Source: Paenibacillus brasilensis
GTDB lineage: Bacteria > Bacillota > Bacilli > Paenibacillales > Paenibacillaceae
Length of the DNA stretch: 64,000 bases
Assembly (NCBI RefSeq): GCF_009363115.1
Contig: NZ_CP045298.1
Location: forward strand, 2,532,001 to 2,596,000
Direction of reading: 5' to 3'
The notes beneath the pieces were generated by a model. That model was not told the DNA's origin, searched no databases, and was given only the letters and a program-made list of their open reading frames with translations. Position 1 is the first letter of the stretch. Each line of letters begins with the position of its first letter. Both the position numbers and the translations under genes were made by a program. Shown piece after piece: positions 34,224 through 42,093 of this stretch.

Positions 34224-35888
34224 ATGAAAAAACTTCTATCATTTGATTTTTGGCAAAAGCTTGGGAAAGCACTGCTTGTGGTTGTCGCCGTCATGCCAGC
34301 AGCGGGGATTATGATTTCGCTGGGTAAAGTAGTGGCGATGTTGGCTGGCGATATCCATTTCTGGTTAACTGTCGGCGGAGTCATGGAGAATCTGGGTTGG
34401 GGTATTATTAATAATTTGCACATTCTGTTTGCTGTGGCGATTGGCGGCTCCTGGGCTAAGGAACGGGCAGGCGGGGCTTTTGCTGCCTTGATTGCTTTTA
34501 TCCTCATCAATATTTCAACAGGGACGATTTTGGGCGTGTCCTCGAAGATGCTGACACAGGAGGGGGCAACCACCCAGACTCTCTTTGGTGCAACCATTCC
34601 GGTCAGTGGTTATTTCACGTCTATTTTGGGCGCACCTGCACTGAATATGGGCGTGTTTGTTGGTATCATTTCCGGATTCGTCGGGGCAGTGGTATTTAAC
34701 AAGTACTACAATTACCGCAAGCTGCCGGATGCTTTGGCCTTTTTTAACGGCAAGCGTTTTGTTCCTTTTGTCGTCATTTTATGGTCTGTTATCGTCAGCT
34801 TGATCATGTCTGCCATCTGGCCATTTGTTCAGGGGGGGATTAACCAGTTCGGCGTTTGGCTGGCGACTTCGGGAGAGTCAGCTCCTTTTGTAGCTCCATT
34901 TGTCTATGGTACACTGGAAAGGTTGTTAATCCCCTTTGGACTTCATCATATGCTGACCGTTCCTATTAACTATACTCAACTTGGTGGCGTTTACACGACA
35001 CTCACGGGTTCCGGAGCGGGAAGCGTTGTTGCCGGGCAAGACCCTCTATGGCTGGCTTGGGCCAGTGATCTGAGTGTGCTTCATGGTACCGATCCGGCAG
35101 CCTATAATAAATTGCTGGAAGGCGTGACGCCTGCCCGCTTTAAGGTGGGGCAAATGATCGGCGGTGCGGGAATTTTCATGGGACTCGCGGTGGCTATGTA
35201 TCGCCGTGTAGACAAGGATAAGCGCGGCAAGTACAAGCCGATGATTTTTTCAGCAGCTGCAGCTGTCTTTTTGACCGGGGTGACAGAGCCGCTGGAATTC
35301 ATGTTTATGTTTGTGGCGCCCCTGTTGTATGTGGTTTACGCTATTCTTACCGGAATTGCGTTCGGAATGGCCGACATTATACATTTGCGTTTACATTCGT
35401 TTGGTATGATTGAATTGCTGACCCGATTGCCGTTGTCTATCAAAGCAGGTTTGGTGCAGGACATTATCAATTTCGTGCTGACTTGTGTTGTGTTTGCGGT
35501 GGCAACCTACTTTATCGCTTATTTCATGATCGGTAAATTCCAAATGGCTACGCCGGGACGACTGGGGAACTATACAGATGAAGAGCCTCAGCAGGCTTCC
35601 GAAGCAGGAACTACGGGGACAGAGGGTGTGGCGGCTGCATTAACACAGAATCAACTGGCTGCCGATATCATCAAAACGCTTGGGGGAGAACAGAATATTG
35701 TCGAGGTGGATGCCTGTATGACCCGTCTGCGTGCAACGGTGAAAGACACGAGTGCCGTCGGAGACGAAAAGACGTGGAAGGCGCTGGGTGCTCTGGGCTT
35801 GATTAAAGTAGATAATGGGGTTCAGGCGGTCTACGGACCGAAGGCCGATGTACTTAAATCAGATATACAAGACATACTCAACAGGTGA
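34224..35888 (+). CDS. PTS transporter EIICB, glucose/maltose superfamily
   Basis: 554 residues. EIIC spans residues ~1-430 with about ten membrane segments; family marks include VVAVMPAAGIMISLGK, PFGLHHMLTVPINY, and FLTGVTEPLEFMFMF with its conserved ITEP-like motif. A linker leads to EIIB (from ~residue 475), where Cys498 in VDACMTRLRATV is the phosphorylation site. No EIIA domain is attached, so EIIA must come from another protein. The family transports and phosphorylates glucose, maltose or related sugars. Divergence from a GH65 phosphorylase under the same operator argues for maltose. It overlaps the start region of the next gene, so both are one operon. Confidence 0.92.
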   Translation: MKKLLSFDFWQKLGKALLVVVAVMPAAGIMISLGKVVAMLAGDIHFWLTVGGVMENLGWGIINNLHILFAVAIGGSWAKERAGGAFAALIAFILINISTGTILGVSSKMLTQEGATTQTLFGATIPVSGYFTSILGAPALNMGVFVGIISGFVGAVVFNKYYNYRKLPDALAFFNGKRFVPFVVILWSVIVSLIMSAIWPFVQGGINQFGVWLATSGESAPFVAPFVYGTLERLLIPFGLHHMLTVPINYTQLGGVYTTLTGSGAGSVVAGQDPLWLAWASDLSVLHGTDPAAYNKLLEGVTPARFKVGQMIGGAGIFMGLAVAMYRRVDKDKRGKYKPMIFSAAAAVFLTGVTEPLEFMFMFVAPLLYVVYAILTGIAFGMADIIHLRLHSFGMIELLTRLPLSIKAGLVQDIINFVLTCVVFAVATYFIAYFMIGKFQMATPGRLGNYTDEEPQQASEAGTTGTEGVAAALTQNQLAADIIKTLGGEQNIVEVDACMTRLRATVKDTSAVGDEKTWKALGALGLIKVDNGVQAVYGPKADVLKSDIQDILNR

Positions 35889-35893
35889 TTAGT

Positions 35894-36715
35894 TTGAAGT
35901 TGTTAACCTTAAATGCACATGCTTGGATGGAAGAAAACCAGCTCGAAAAGCTAAAGCAACTGGCTGCTTTTATTGAAGAACAGCAGTTTGATGTCATTGC
36001 TTTGCAGGAAGTGAATCAGTCCATGGAAGAAGCGCCTTTGTCACCGGATGATTTGGGCTCTTACTATAGCGCCGATTCTGAAATAGTCATTAAGCGTGAT
36101 AACTATGCTTATGTACTGAACGGGTTATTGTCCGATGCGTATCATTGGACGTGGGCGCCCGCACATATTGGCTTTGCCAAATACGACGAGGGTTTGGCGG
36201 TTTTGTCCAGGACACCGATTACAGATACGGTGAACGAATATGCTTCCTCGCTTCGCGATTATGACAATTACCGCTCGCGTAAAATTGTGGGCATTCAGAC
36301 TGTGGTGGACGGGGTACCGGCATGGTTTGTTAGTGGCCACTATAACTGGTGGAATGATGAGGAATCCTTCCGTGGACTCTGGGATCGTACTACGGAAATA
36401 TTGAACCCTTTGGCGCCCACTCCTGTTTTCATGATGGGAGATTTCAATAATGCTGCCGAAGTGCGTGGAGAAGGATATGACTATGTACTGCAATCCGGTT
36501 GGTTGGATACTTATTCGAACGCAGCAGTGCGTGATGAGGGCCATACCGTCATCAAAGCCATTGCAGGCTGGGAAGGTAACGCGGAGCCGCTGCGGATTGA
36601 CTATGTTTTCTCCAATCAGGCTGTGCAGGTTCGATCTTCAGCCGTTGTGTTGAACGGGAAGACGGGATCGGTTGTATCTGATCATTTTGGAGTTGCCGTG
36701 GAATTGGTGCTGTAA
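35894..36715 (+). CDS. Endonuclease/exonuclease/phosphatase (EEP) fold hydrolase
   Basis: About 273 residues. A GTG at 35885 overlaps the PTS stop, but a TTG at 35894 with AGGTGAT just upstream gives the family start MKLLTLNAHAW and is preferred. Catalytic text of the EEP fold is present: FDVIALQEVNQSM (metal-binding Glu), WFVSGHYNWWN, FMMGDFNNAAEVRGEGYDY (Asp-x-Asn) and VVSDHFGVAVEL (terminal Asp-His). These enzymes cleave phosphodiester or phosphomonoester bonds. EEP genes recur next to sugar PTS genes in Firmicutes, but their substrate is not known; a sugar phosphate or a phosphodiester is possible. Confidence 0.85.
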   Translation: MKLLTLNAHAWMEENQLEKLKQLAAFIEEQQFDVIALQEVNQSMEEAPLSPDDLGSYYSADSEIVIKRDNYAYVLNGLLSDAYHWTWAPAHIGFAKYDEGLAVLSRTPITDTVNEYASSLRDYDNYRSRKIVGIQTVVDGVPAWFVSGHYNWWNDEESFRGLWDRTTEILNPLAPTPVFMMGDFNNAAEVRGEGYDYVLQSGWLDTYSNAAVRDEGHTVIKAIAGWEGNAEPLRIDYVFSNQAVQVRSSAVVLNGKTGSVVSDHFGVAVELVL

Positions 36716-36744
36716 ACAATAGGTAAAGTAATCACAGGTAAAGG

Positions 36745-36780
36745 AACAGGTCGCTTGTTTATCCAAGTGGCCTGTTTTTT
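36745..36780 (+). terminator. Terminator after the PTS-EEP operon
   Basis: A 13-bp stem with wobble pairs (AACAGGTCGCTTG with CAAGTGGCCTGTT) followed by a six-T run. The 3' arm overlaps the last codons of the convergent MFS gene. Confidence 0.85.
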
Positions 36781-37958
36781 GAGGTTTGCGACCTTAATCG
36801 CATGAAATATTGGATAACAATCGCAATAAACACCAAAATAATATTGTAATAAAAGGGGGCGCTTATGCTAAAGCATTCAAGGAGCGCACCTGCGATGATC
36901 GGAGAAACAATGGCCCCCAATTCAGATAAAGACACGACGCTGCCGATAAATAAGCTCCTATGTTCCTCAGGAATAATGTCTCCTAGCTGCGAGTAAAATG
37001 AATCCAGATAACAGGCTCCGCCAATGCCTCCTACGAACATTCCCAAGTATACAATCCACTGCTCCGTGAACCAAAGAAACAAAACGATTTCCACCATGAT
37101 GAATAACAGACCCGCCATACAGAGGATTAAGCGATCTTTGAGTATATCAGATATTTGGCCAATCAAAGGTGCCGATACAAAGGTTGAAATGCCGATGATT
37201 GTGAAAGCCAGGCTGATTTCTGCTGGACTCCAGTGTAGCTTGTAGGTTGCATATATGGAAAAGTACGTTAAAAATATAGCGAATGCACTCATTTCAAGGA
37301 AATGAACGGTAGAATAGAGCAGTAACTGTTTCATTAACATGGTTTTTCTTTTGGATGTCTGAGGGAGCGAATGCTGTTGCTGAGGTTGTGCGGGGGAATG
37401 GAAGAAAGCCATTCTTGAAACAGCTACGAAGGATATACAAGAGAAAAGAGCAACAAAATAAAACGGAACCGCTAAAGAAAAAAAAGAAACGATCATTCCA
37501 CTCATAAGAGGACCCAAAATCATACCTGCACCTTCACTGCTGCTGATATATCCATTGAGTGCTCCTCTATTTTCCATGGTGCTGATGTGGTTGATAGTGA
37601 CTCTTACAAAGACAGTTAACCCTATAGCCACCAAGCCTTGAAGAAATCTAAGGATGGATAACATGATAAAGCTTTCTGCAACTGGGAACAGAAGCATACA
37701 AACGATTTCAGCGATGAGTAAGCTCAACCCAAGGCGCTTTGCGCCAACCTTCTCGTAAATCCGTCCTGCCAGGCCTCCACCTACAAATCTCCCCACATAA
37801 AATAGAGAAAATAAAATACTCATACGGAATGCAGATATCCCGAATTGCTCTACATAAATCGCAAAGAGCGGAAGAATCATACTCCCACTCATGTTGGCAA
37901 TAAGGCTAATAACAATCATACAGATGAGATTGCGATTTAAATATAAGTGCTTTTTCAT
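36759..37958 (-). CDS. MFS transporter
   Basis: 399 residues, 12 predicted membrane segments. Motif A is visible between helices 2 and 3 (GGGLAGRIYEKVGAKR), and a second-half repeat has SAPLIGQISDILKDRL. The central cytoplasmic loop is short and basic (PQTSKRKTM). GAGAGG precedes the ATG. The C-terminal codons overlap the terminator of the convergent PTS operon. No adjacent gene indicates its substrate; drug or metabolite efflux is the default guess for this DHA1-like sequence. Confidence 0.85.
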   Translation of the reverse strand: MKKHLYLNRNLICMIVISLIANMSGSMILPLFAIYVEQFGISAFRMSILFSLFYVGRFVGGGLAGRIYEKVGAKRLGLSLLIAEIVCMLLFPVAESFIMLSILRFLQGLVAIGLTVFVRVTINHISTMENRGALNGYISSSEGAGMILGPLMSGMIVSFFSLAVPFYFVALFSCISFVAVSRMAFFHSPAQPQQQHSLPQTSKRKTMLMKQLLLYSTVHFLEMSAFAIFLTYFSIYATYKLHWSPAEISLAFTIIGISTFVSAPLIGQISDILKDRLILCMAGLLFIMVEIVLFLWFTEQWIVYLGMFVGGIGGACYLDSFYSQLGDIIPEEHRSLFIGSVVSLSELGAIVSPIIAGALLECFSISAPFYYNIILVFIAIVIQYFMRLRSQTSKNRPLG

Positions 37959-37983
37959 ATCATCGGAACCTCTCTTAACCTTG

Positions 37984-38148
37984 CATGATGGAAACCGTTG
38001 GTCGAATAGTCCTGATTACGCAAGAATGGCTGCAAATCAAGCTAGGATGAATATGAAGGAAGCAGGGCACAAGGGGAACGGGTTCCTCATAGGATACGCG
38101 GATGCATTCCCCGCTGTGCCTAAATATCGAGAGGCCTTTATCGTATAA
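37984..38148 (+). other. Possible coding remnant (unidentified)
   Basis: The 210-base gap between the MFS and DinB genes contains an open plus-strand stretch with protein-like composition ending KGNGFLIGYADAFPAVPKYREAFIV and a stop at 38146-38148. It has no start codon or ribosome site of its own. It faintly resembles the C-terminus of 14-helix MFS exporters (the GYADAF text), which would make it a 5'-deleted fragment. This is weak and could be chance. Confidence 0.2.
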
Positions 38149-38168
38149 AGCTACTGAAAGTATTTTCG

Positions 38169-38666
38169 TTATGCGGGAAAACCGCCTCCGGGTGGTGGCC
38201 AAGCCCCATAAATACGACGCAGCAGTACGATTTCGCCCAAGTGGTACGAGTTGTGAGAAGCAATATTCCGCAGCAGGCCCGCTTTTGTCTCGCCTGGGAA
38301 ATGAGCTAGTGAATCATCCAGCTGCGCGGTTTCGGCAATCTGCACAGCCCGATCTACGCCCTGTAAGAATTCGTTAATGACAGCTTGCCATGCCTCTTCG
38401 CTTTGCGGTCCGGTCTCTTCGGGCCAGCTTTCCATGACATTGCCGGGAAGCTGAGGCTTCCGTCCTTCCAAATGCTCCAGCATAAATTGCTGCCAGTAGA
38501 TCATATGCTTCAACAGTTGATAAATGCTGTAAGGTATTTCTGCATTTTTCTTCCCTGCCAGCTCGACATCAATGTCCGGTAATGCCCGGGCCACTCGAAT
38601 ATGTCCGCGTTCACCAACCAGCGATTTAACCAGTGCTTGGCCGAATAATTGGTTTGCATCTGACAT
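38169..38666 (-). CDS. DinB family protein
   Basis: 165 residues, predicted four-helix bundle of the DinB/YfiT type. The metal-binding histidines fit: one in YQLLKHMIYWQQFMLEHL and two in NIASHNSYHLGEIVLLRRIYG. Members of this superfamily include thiol-dependent metalloenzymes, but most DinB-like proteins of Firmicutes have no assigned reaction. AAGGGATG precedes the ATG. It is monocistronic and divergent from the flavin monooxygenase gene. Confidence 0.88.
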   Translation of the reverse strand: MSDANQLFGQALVKSLVGERGHIRVARALPDIDVELAGKKNAEIPYSIYQLLKHMIYWQQFMLEHLEGRKPQLPGNVMESWPEETGPQSEEAWQAVINEFLQGVDRAVQIAETAQLDDSLAHFPGETKAGLLRNIASHNSYHLGEIVLLRRIYGAWPPPGGGFPA

Positions 38667-38800
38667 GTATCATCATCCCTTCTATAGAGAGCCTATGATC
38701 TGGCTTGCTCTCATTCATTTAACGATTATACAATTTAATTTTCAAAAATAAAAATTGCGAGTGTGTTTTTGGAGAGAGGAATAAACTTTTAAAAAAACAG

Positions 38801-38851
38801 TTGATAATTATTATAAATTTAATTAAAATAAAATTGTTTCAATAGAAACAA
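38801..38851 (+). promoter_or_regulatory. Promoter and first MarR-type palindrome upstream of the flavin monooxygenase
   Basis: TTGATA (38801-38806), a 17-base spacer and TAAAAT (38824-38829) form a candidate promoter. Just downstream, TTGTTTC-AATA-GAAACAA (38834-38851) is a perfect 7-bp inverted repeat with a 4-base centre. It belongs to a set of three related sites (also 38931 and 40505). The 312-base gap 38667-38978 is otherwise AT-rich with nothing else recognised. Confidence 0.7.
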
Positions 38852-38930
38852 AATATCATAGACAGATATGATTTTATATGGATGCGAAAATGTTATAGGG
38901 GAGATTTTCGTATGTATATATTGTTTCAAA

Positions 38931-38948
38931 CGAAACGATTAGGCGGTA
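38931..38948 (+). promoter_or_regulatory. Second MarR-type palindrome, 31 bases before the monooxygenase start
   Basis: TTGTTTC-AAAC-GAAACGA has the same 7-4-7 layout as the sites at 38834 and 40505, with one mismatch between arms. Confidence 0.7.
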
Positions 38949-38978
38949 GGCATGAACTTATACAAAGGAGTGTGAAAC

Positions 38979-40499
38979 ATGGATTATGAGGTGATTATCG
39001 TAGGCGGGGGTCCTGTTGGGATGTGGCTAGCTGCTGAGCTGGCCTTGGCTAAGGTAAGCGTTTGTGTAATAGAACGTTTAGAGGAGCCTGTTTCTCAATC
39101 ACGCGCGCTTACGCTACATCCACGTACGCTTGAGATGTTTGATATACGTGGATTGAAGGAACGATTTATGGAGCATGGCAGACCTATAAGTACAGGACAT
39201 TTTGCAATGCTGGATACTCGTTTAGATTTTTCGATGCTTGATAGTTCATCTAATTATACTTTGTTTATCCCACAGGTCATGACAGAGCAGGTGATCGAAG
39301 AACATGCAAAAGCGATGGGAGTTGTCATCCGTCGTGGTGAGGAGGTGGTATCTGTACGGGAGCAGGATCAGGGTGTGGAAGTGGTCAGTGTACACGTGTC
39401 CGGCCCGCAGGCGAATGTATCGGCCATGACTGCGGCTTATGTCGTAGGAGCCGATGGGGCGGGCAGTATCGTACGGAAGCAGGCGGGCATTGCTTTTCCG
39501 GGCACAGATACCACTCTGACCGCCGTTTTAGGGGATGTAGAGCTGACTGTTCCTCCTGAGAATGGGGTGCGTTCCGAATACACAGAGCGCGGGGGAGCGA
39601 TGATTGTCCCCGTTTCACCGGATGTTTATCGGATTGTTTTGACTACACCCCATTTGATGCGTGTCTCGAAAGACGTGCCTGTAACGCTGGAAGAAATTCA
39701 GACAGAACTGCGCAATGTATTGGGTACAGACCTTGGAGTATCCAATCCTCGCTGGCTATCCCGGTTCGGAAATGCTACGCGGCAGGCTGAAACATATCGC
39801 AAGGGGAGAACCCTGTTAGCGGGGGATGCTGCACATATTCATTTCCCGGCAGGAGGACAGGGGATGAATGTAGGCTTACAAGAAGCTGCAAATCTGGGAT
39901 GGAAACTGGCAGGAGTGATTCGGGGTTGGGCTCCAGACACGTTACTCGATAGCTATCATGACGAACGTTACCCTGTTAACACGCAGCTTCTGCGGAATAC
40001 GGAGATTCAGACTCACTTATTGGGCTTTACGTCTGCTGTATTGGCGCACCGTCAGCTACAGGAGGAATGGTTCCGTCATCCGGAAATCAATAGTTCCATG
40101 GCAGAGCAAGTGAGTGCATTGGATGTATGTTATCCGGCAGGTGAGGAGGTGCCACAGCATCCACTGAACGGGCAACGGTTTGCCGATTTTCCACTGCTGA
40201 TGAATGATGGAACGAAATCGTATGCCTATGATCTCCTCCATGAGGGCTGTTTTGTACTGCTCCATCTGGCGCAGGATGCCAAAGTAGCGGGCGAGCTATG
40301 CAATACCCCGCTTGCGCACCTGTCATATGTGGAGGCTGTAGCTGAGGAATTGCCCGTAGGCTGGAGCGATGTCCATACAGTGCTCATACGCCCGGATGGT
40401 TATATTGCATGGGCCATTTCCGTGGAAGCAACGAATGTGTTAAGTGCCATCGGGAAGGGCATCGCGCGCTGGTGTGGGGGAGAGCCGGTATTGCTATAA
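38979..40499 (+). CDS. FAD-dependent aromatic-type monooxygenase
   Basis: 506 residues with the class A flavoprotein hydroxylase plan. The Rossmann motif EVIIVGGGPVGMWLAAE starts at residue 4, the DG motif is VVGADGAGSIVRKQAGI, and the FAD-ribityl GD motif is TLLAGDAAHIHFPAGGQGMNVGLQEAANLGWKLA. A thioredoxin-like C-terminal domain follows, as in polyketide and rifamycin hydroxylases. The SRALTLHPRTLEMFDIRGL and IPQVMTEQVIEEHA segments resemble antibiotic-modifying monooxygenases such as rifampicin monooxygenase, so a xenobiotic substrate is plausible but unproven. AAAGGAG precedes the ATG. The MarR gene follows after 76 bases, and matching palindromes flank both genes. Confidence 0.88.
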   Translation: MDYEVIIVGGGPVGMWLAAELALAKVSVCVIERLEEPVSQSRALTLHPRTLEMFDIRGLKERFMEHGRPISTGHFAMLDTRLDFSMLDSSSNYTLFIPQVMTEQVIEEHAKAMGVVIRRGEEVVSVREQDQGVEVVSVHVSGPQANVSAMTAAYVVGADGAGSIVRKQAGIAFPGTDTTLTAVLGDVELTVPPENGVRSEYTERGGAMIVPVSPDVYRIVLTTPHLMRVSKDVPVTLEEIQTELRNVLGTDLGVSNPRWLSRFGNATRQAETYRKGRTLLAGDAAHIHFPAGGQGMNVGLQEAANLGWKLAGVIRGWAPDTLLDSYHDERYPVNTQLLRNTEIQTHLLGFTSAVLAHRQLQEEWFRHPEINSSMAEQVSALDVCYPAGEEVPQHPLNGQRFADFPLLMNDGTKSYAYDLLHEGCFVLLHLAQDAKVAGELCNTPLAHLSYVEAVAEELPVGWSDVHTVLIRPDGYIAWAISVEATNVLSAIGKGIARWCGGEPVLL

Positions 40500-40504
40500 C
40501 TATA

Positions 40505-40522
40505 TTGTTTCCAGCGAAACAA
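40505..40522 (+). promoter_or_regulatory. Third MarR-type palindrome, upstream of the marR-like gene
   Basis: TTGTTTC-CAGC-GAAACAA is a perfect 7-bp inverted repeat with a 4-base centre, 5 bases after the monooxygenase stop and 54 bases before the MarR start. It suggests autoregulation. Confidence 0.75.
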
Positions 40523-40575
40523 ACAGGGGTTATAATGAAGGGAGGAGTATGCCAAAGGAGTGACCATTTGTTTGT

Positions 40576-41094
40576 ATGGAAAAAACCGCAGCAGTTCAGT
40601 ATGTCTATGATTTGCTTATTAAGATGAATCACCAGCTGGAGCAGCATCAGCAGAGAGAGGGCTTGTCTTTTCTCGAAGAAATCCACGAGCATTTTGATGG
40701 GATAGCTTCACTCAATCTCACCGATGTCCATGTCATTGACTGTATCGGGAGACATGAGCCGATTAATGTGACGACATTAGCGGATCGGATTGAGCTGAGC
40801 AAAGGTACGGTATCGAAAGTCAGCACCAAGCTGATCAAGGCAGGCTGGATTCGCAGAGCCCAGCTTAACGACAATAAAAAAGAAATTTATCTTCGTCTAA
40901 CCCCGCTGGGAAAAAAACTCTTTCTCGTGCATGAACGGCTGCATGTTAAGGTACAGCATCAGTTATTTGAATTTTTAAGTCGCTACAGTTCGGAGGAATT
41001 GGATGTCTTGAAGCGTATGCTGTCCGATGGCATTGGCTTCTTGGAAGCTATGGAGTGGCAAGACAAGAATTTGGAGCCAAAGGACATGAAATAA
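40576..41094 (+). CDS. MarR family transcriptional regulator
   Basis: 172 residues. The winged helix reads NLTDVHVIDCIGRHEPINVTTLADRIELSKGTVSKVSTKLIKAGWIRRAQLNDNKKEIYLRLTPLGKKL, matching the MarR recognition helix and wing. The ATG has AAAGGAG about 15 bases away, longer than ideal; upstream in-frame codons include a stop, so no earlier start exists. It probably represses the upstream flavin monooxygenase and itself through the three TTGTTTC palindromes, and is released by the monooxygenase substrate. It is followed by a terminator at 41096-41162. Confidence 0.9.
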   Translation: MEKTAAVQYVYDLLIKMNHQLEQHQQREGLSFLEEIHEHFDGIASLNLTDVHVIDCIGRHEPINVTTLADRIELSKGTVSKVSTKLIKAGWIRRAQLNDNKKEIYLRLTPLGKKLFLVHERLHVKVQHQLFEFLSRYSSEELDVLKRMLSDGIGFLEAMEWQDKNLEPKDMK

Positions 41095-41095
41095 G

Positions 41096-41162
41096 AGCGA
41101 TTTGCACCTGTTTAATCCTCTGTGGTAGACACATGTGGGGGATACAGGTGCTTTCGCTTTTA
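41096..41162. terminator. Terminator between the MarR gene and the convergent response-regulator gene
   Basis: AGCGA and GCACCTGT on the left pair with ACAGGTGC and TCGCT on the right, with further ATCC / GGAT pairing inside; TTTT follows. Confidence 0.75.
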
Positions 41163-42089
41163 GTGTAATAGTCGTTTGGCTTCCGTATAGAGCACTTGTA
41201 CAAACTTCTTTGTATTAATTCGGGCTTGGGACAGAGAAGGCTCTACATTGTTTTGCAGCTCCAGCATTTTTTTGCGAATTTCCGTAAAATCAAAAAATTT
41301 GGACGCATAATTTTCGAATTTTGGATGAGTATAATCGGTCAATCCGAGCGATACGATATGGCTTAGTGTCTGGAATATCGCGCGGCGGACACGCTGCTCC
41401 GATGCCTTGATTTCCTTGCTTAGCTCTGCCGCAGAGGCCGAGGGTCCCAACCGTTTTAACGCTACATTAGCGAATATATCCTTGAGCGGCGGGAGCAGAT
41501 GAGGCGATAGATTACCTGTTTCCTCCTCATACTGGTCCAGATATTCCAGCATGTCTAGCAAATCCATACTTCCCGCTTCGCCGATCATTCCCATTTCCGA
41601 GAGTAGAAACTGTCCGGAAGTCACAATGTTTCGAGTCGGTTCTAGCGTTGCTGATGGGCTGTTTGATGTGAACATCGACAACCCTTGCAGTGTGCGCTGG
41701 ATATCTGTAATCGACTGCTGCATTCGCAGACGTTCGGCCACCTTATGAATCACTGCGATAATTTCCAGTCGGTTCAAGGGCTTGGCAACATAGTATTCAA
41801 TACCGAGCGAATAGGCCTCCCCGATCATGTTTTTGGATTCAATTCGTGAAATCATAATGATTTTTCCACTGAATTGATCACCGAGCGCGCGCACCGTCTG
41901 AATGCCGTCACGAAGCGGCATCAGCAGGTCAATCAATAATACATCAATCCGGTTCAGCTCCAGCAGGCCGCTATTCACATAGGAACCGTCCTCTGCTTCC
42001 CCGACGACCTCCCCCAGACCTTCGTCTTCAATGATGTCTGCCAACATAGAACGAATCCCTTGATCGTCATCTACAATATAAAAACGCAT
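41160..42089 (-). CDS. Response regulator with YcbB/GlnL-type output domain
   Basis: 309 residues. The receiver domain has Asp54 in VLLIDLLMPLRDG and Lys103 in YYVAKPLNR. The C-terminal ~150 residues match the YcbB domain of GlnL (LFTNVALK-like text: DIFANVALKRLGPSASAAELSKEIKASEQRVRRAIFQTLSHIVSLGLTDYTHPKFENYASKFFDF). In Bacillus subtilis the GlnK-GlnL pair responds to glutamine and activates glutaminase and a transporter. The kinase gene is 4 bases upstream, and the divergent gene is an amino-acid or dicarboxylate symporter, the probable target. Confidence 0.9.
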   Translation of the reverse strand: MRFYIVDDDQGIRSMLADIIEDEGLGEVVGEAEDGSYVNSGLLELNRIDVLLIDLLMPLRDGIQTVRALGDQFSGKIIMISRIESKNMIGEAYSLGIEYYVAKPLNRLEIIAVIHKVAERLRMQQSITDIQRTLQGLSMFTSNSPSATLEPTRNIVTSGQFLLSEMGMIGEAGSMDLLDMLEYLDQYEEETGNLSPHLLPPLKDIFANVALKRLGPSASAAELSKEIKASEQRVRRAIFQTLSHIVSLGLTDYTHPKFENYASKFFDFTEIRKKMLELQNNVEPSLSQARINTKKFVQVLYTEAKRLLH

Positions 42090-42093
42090 CGAA

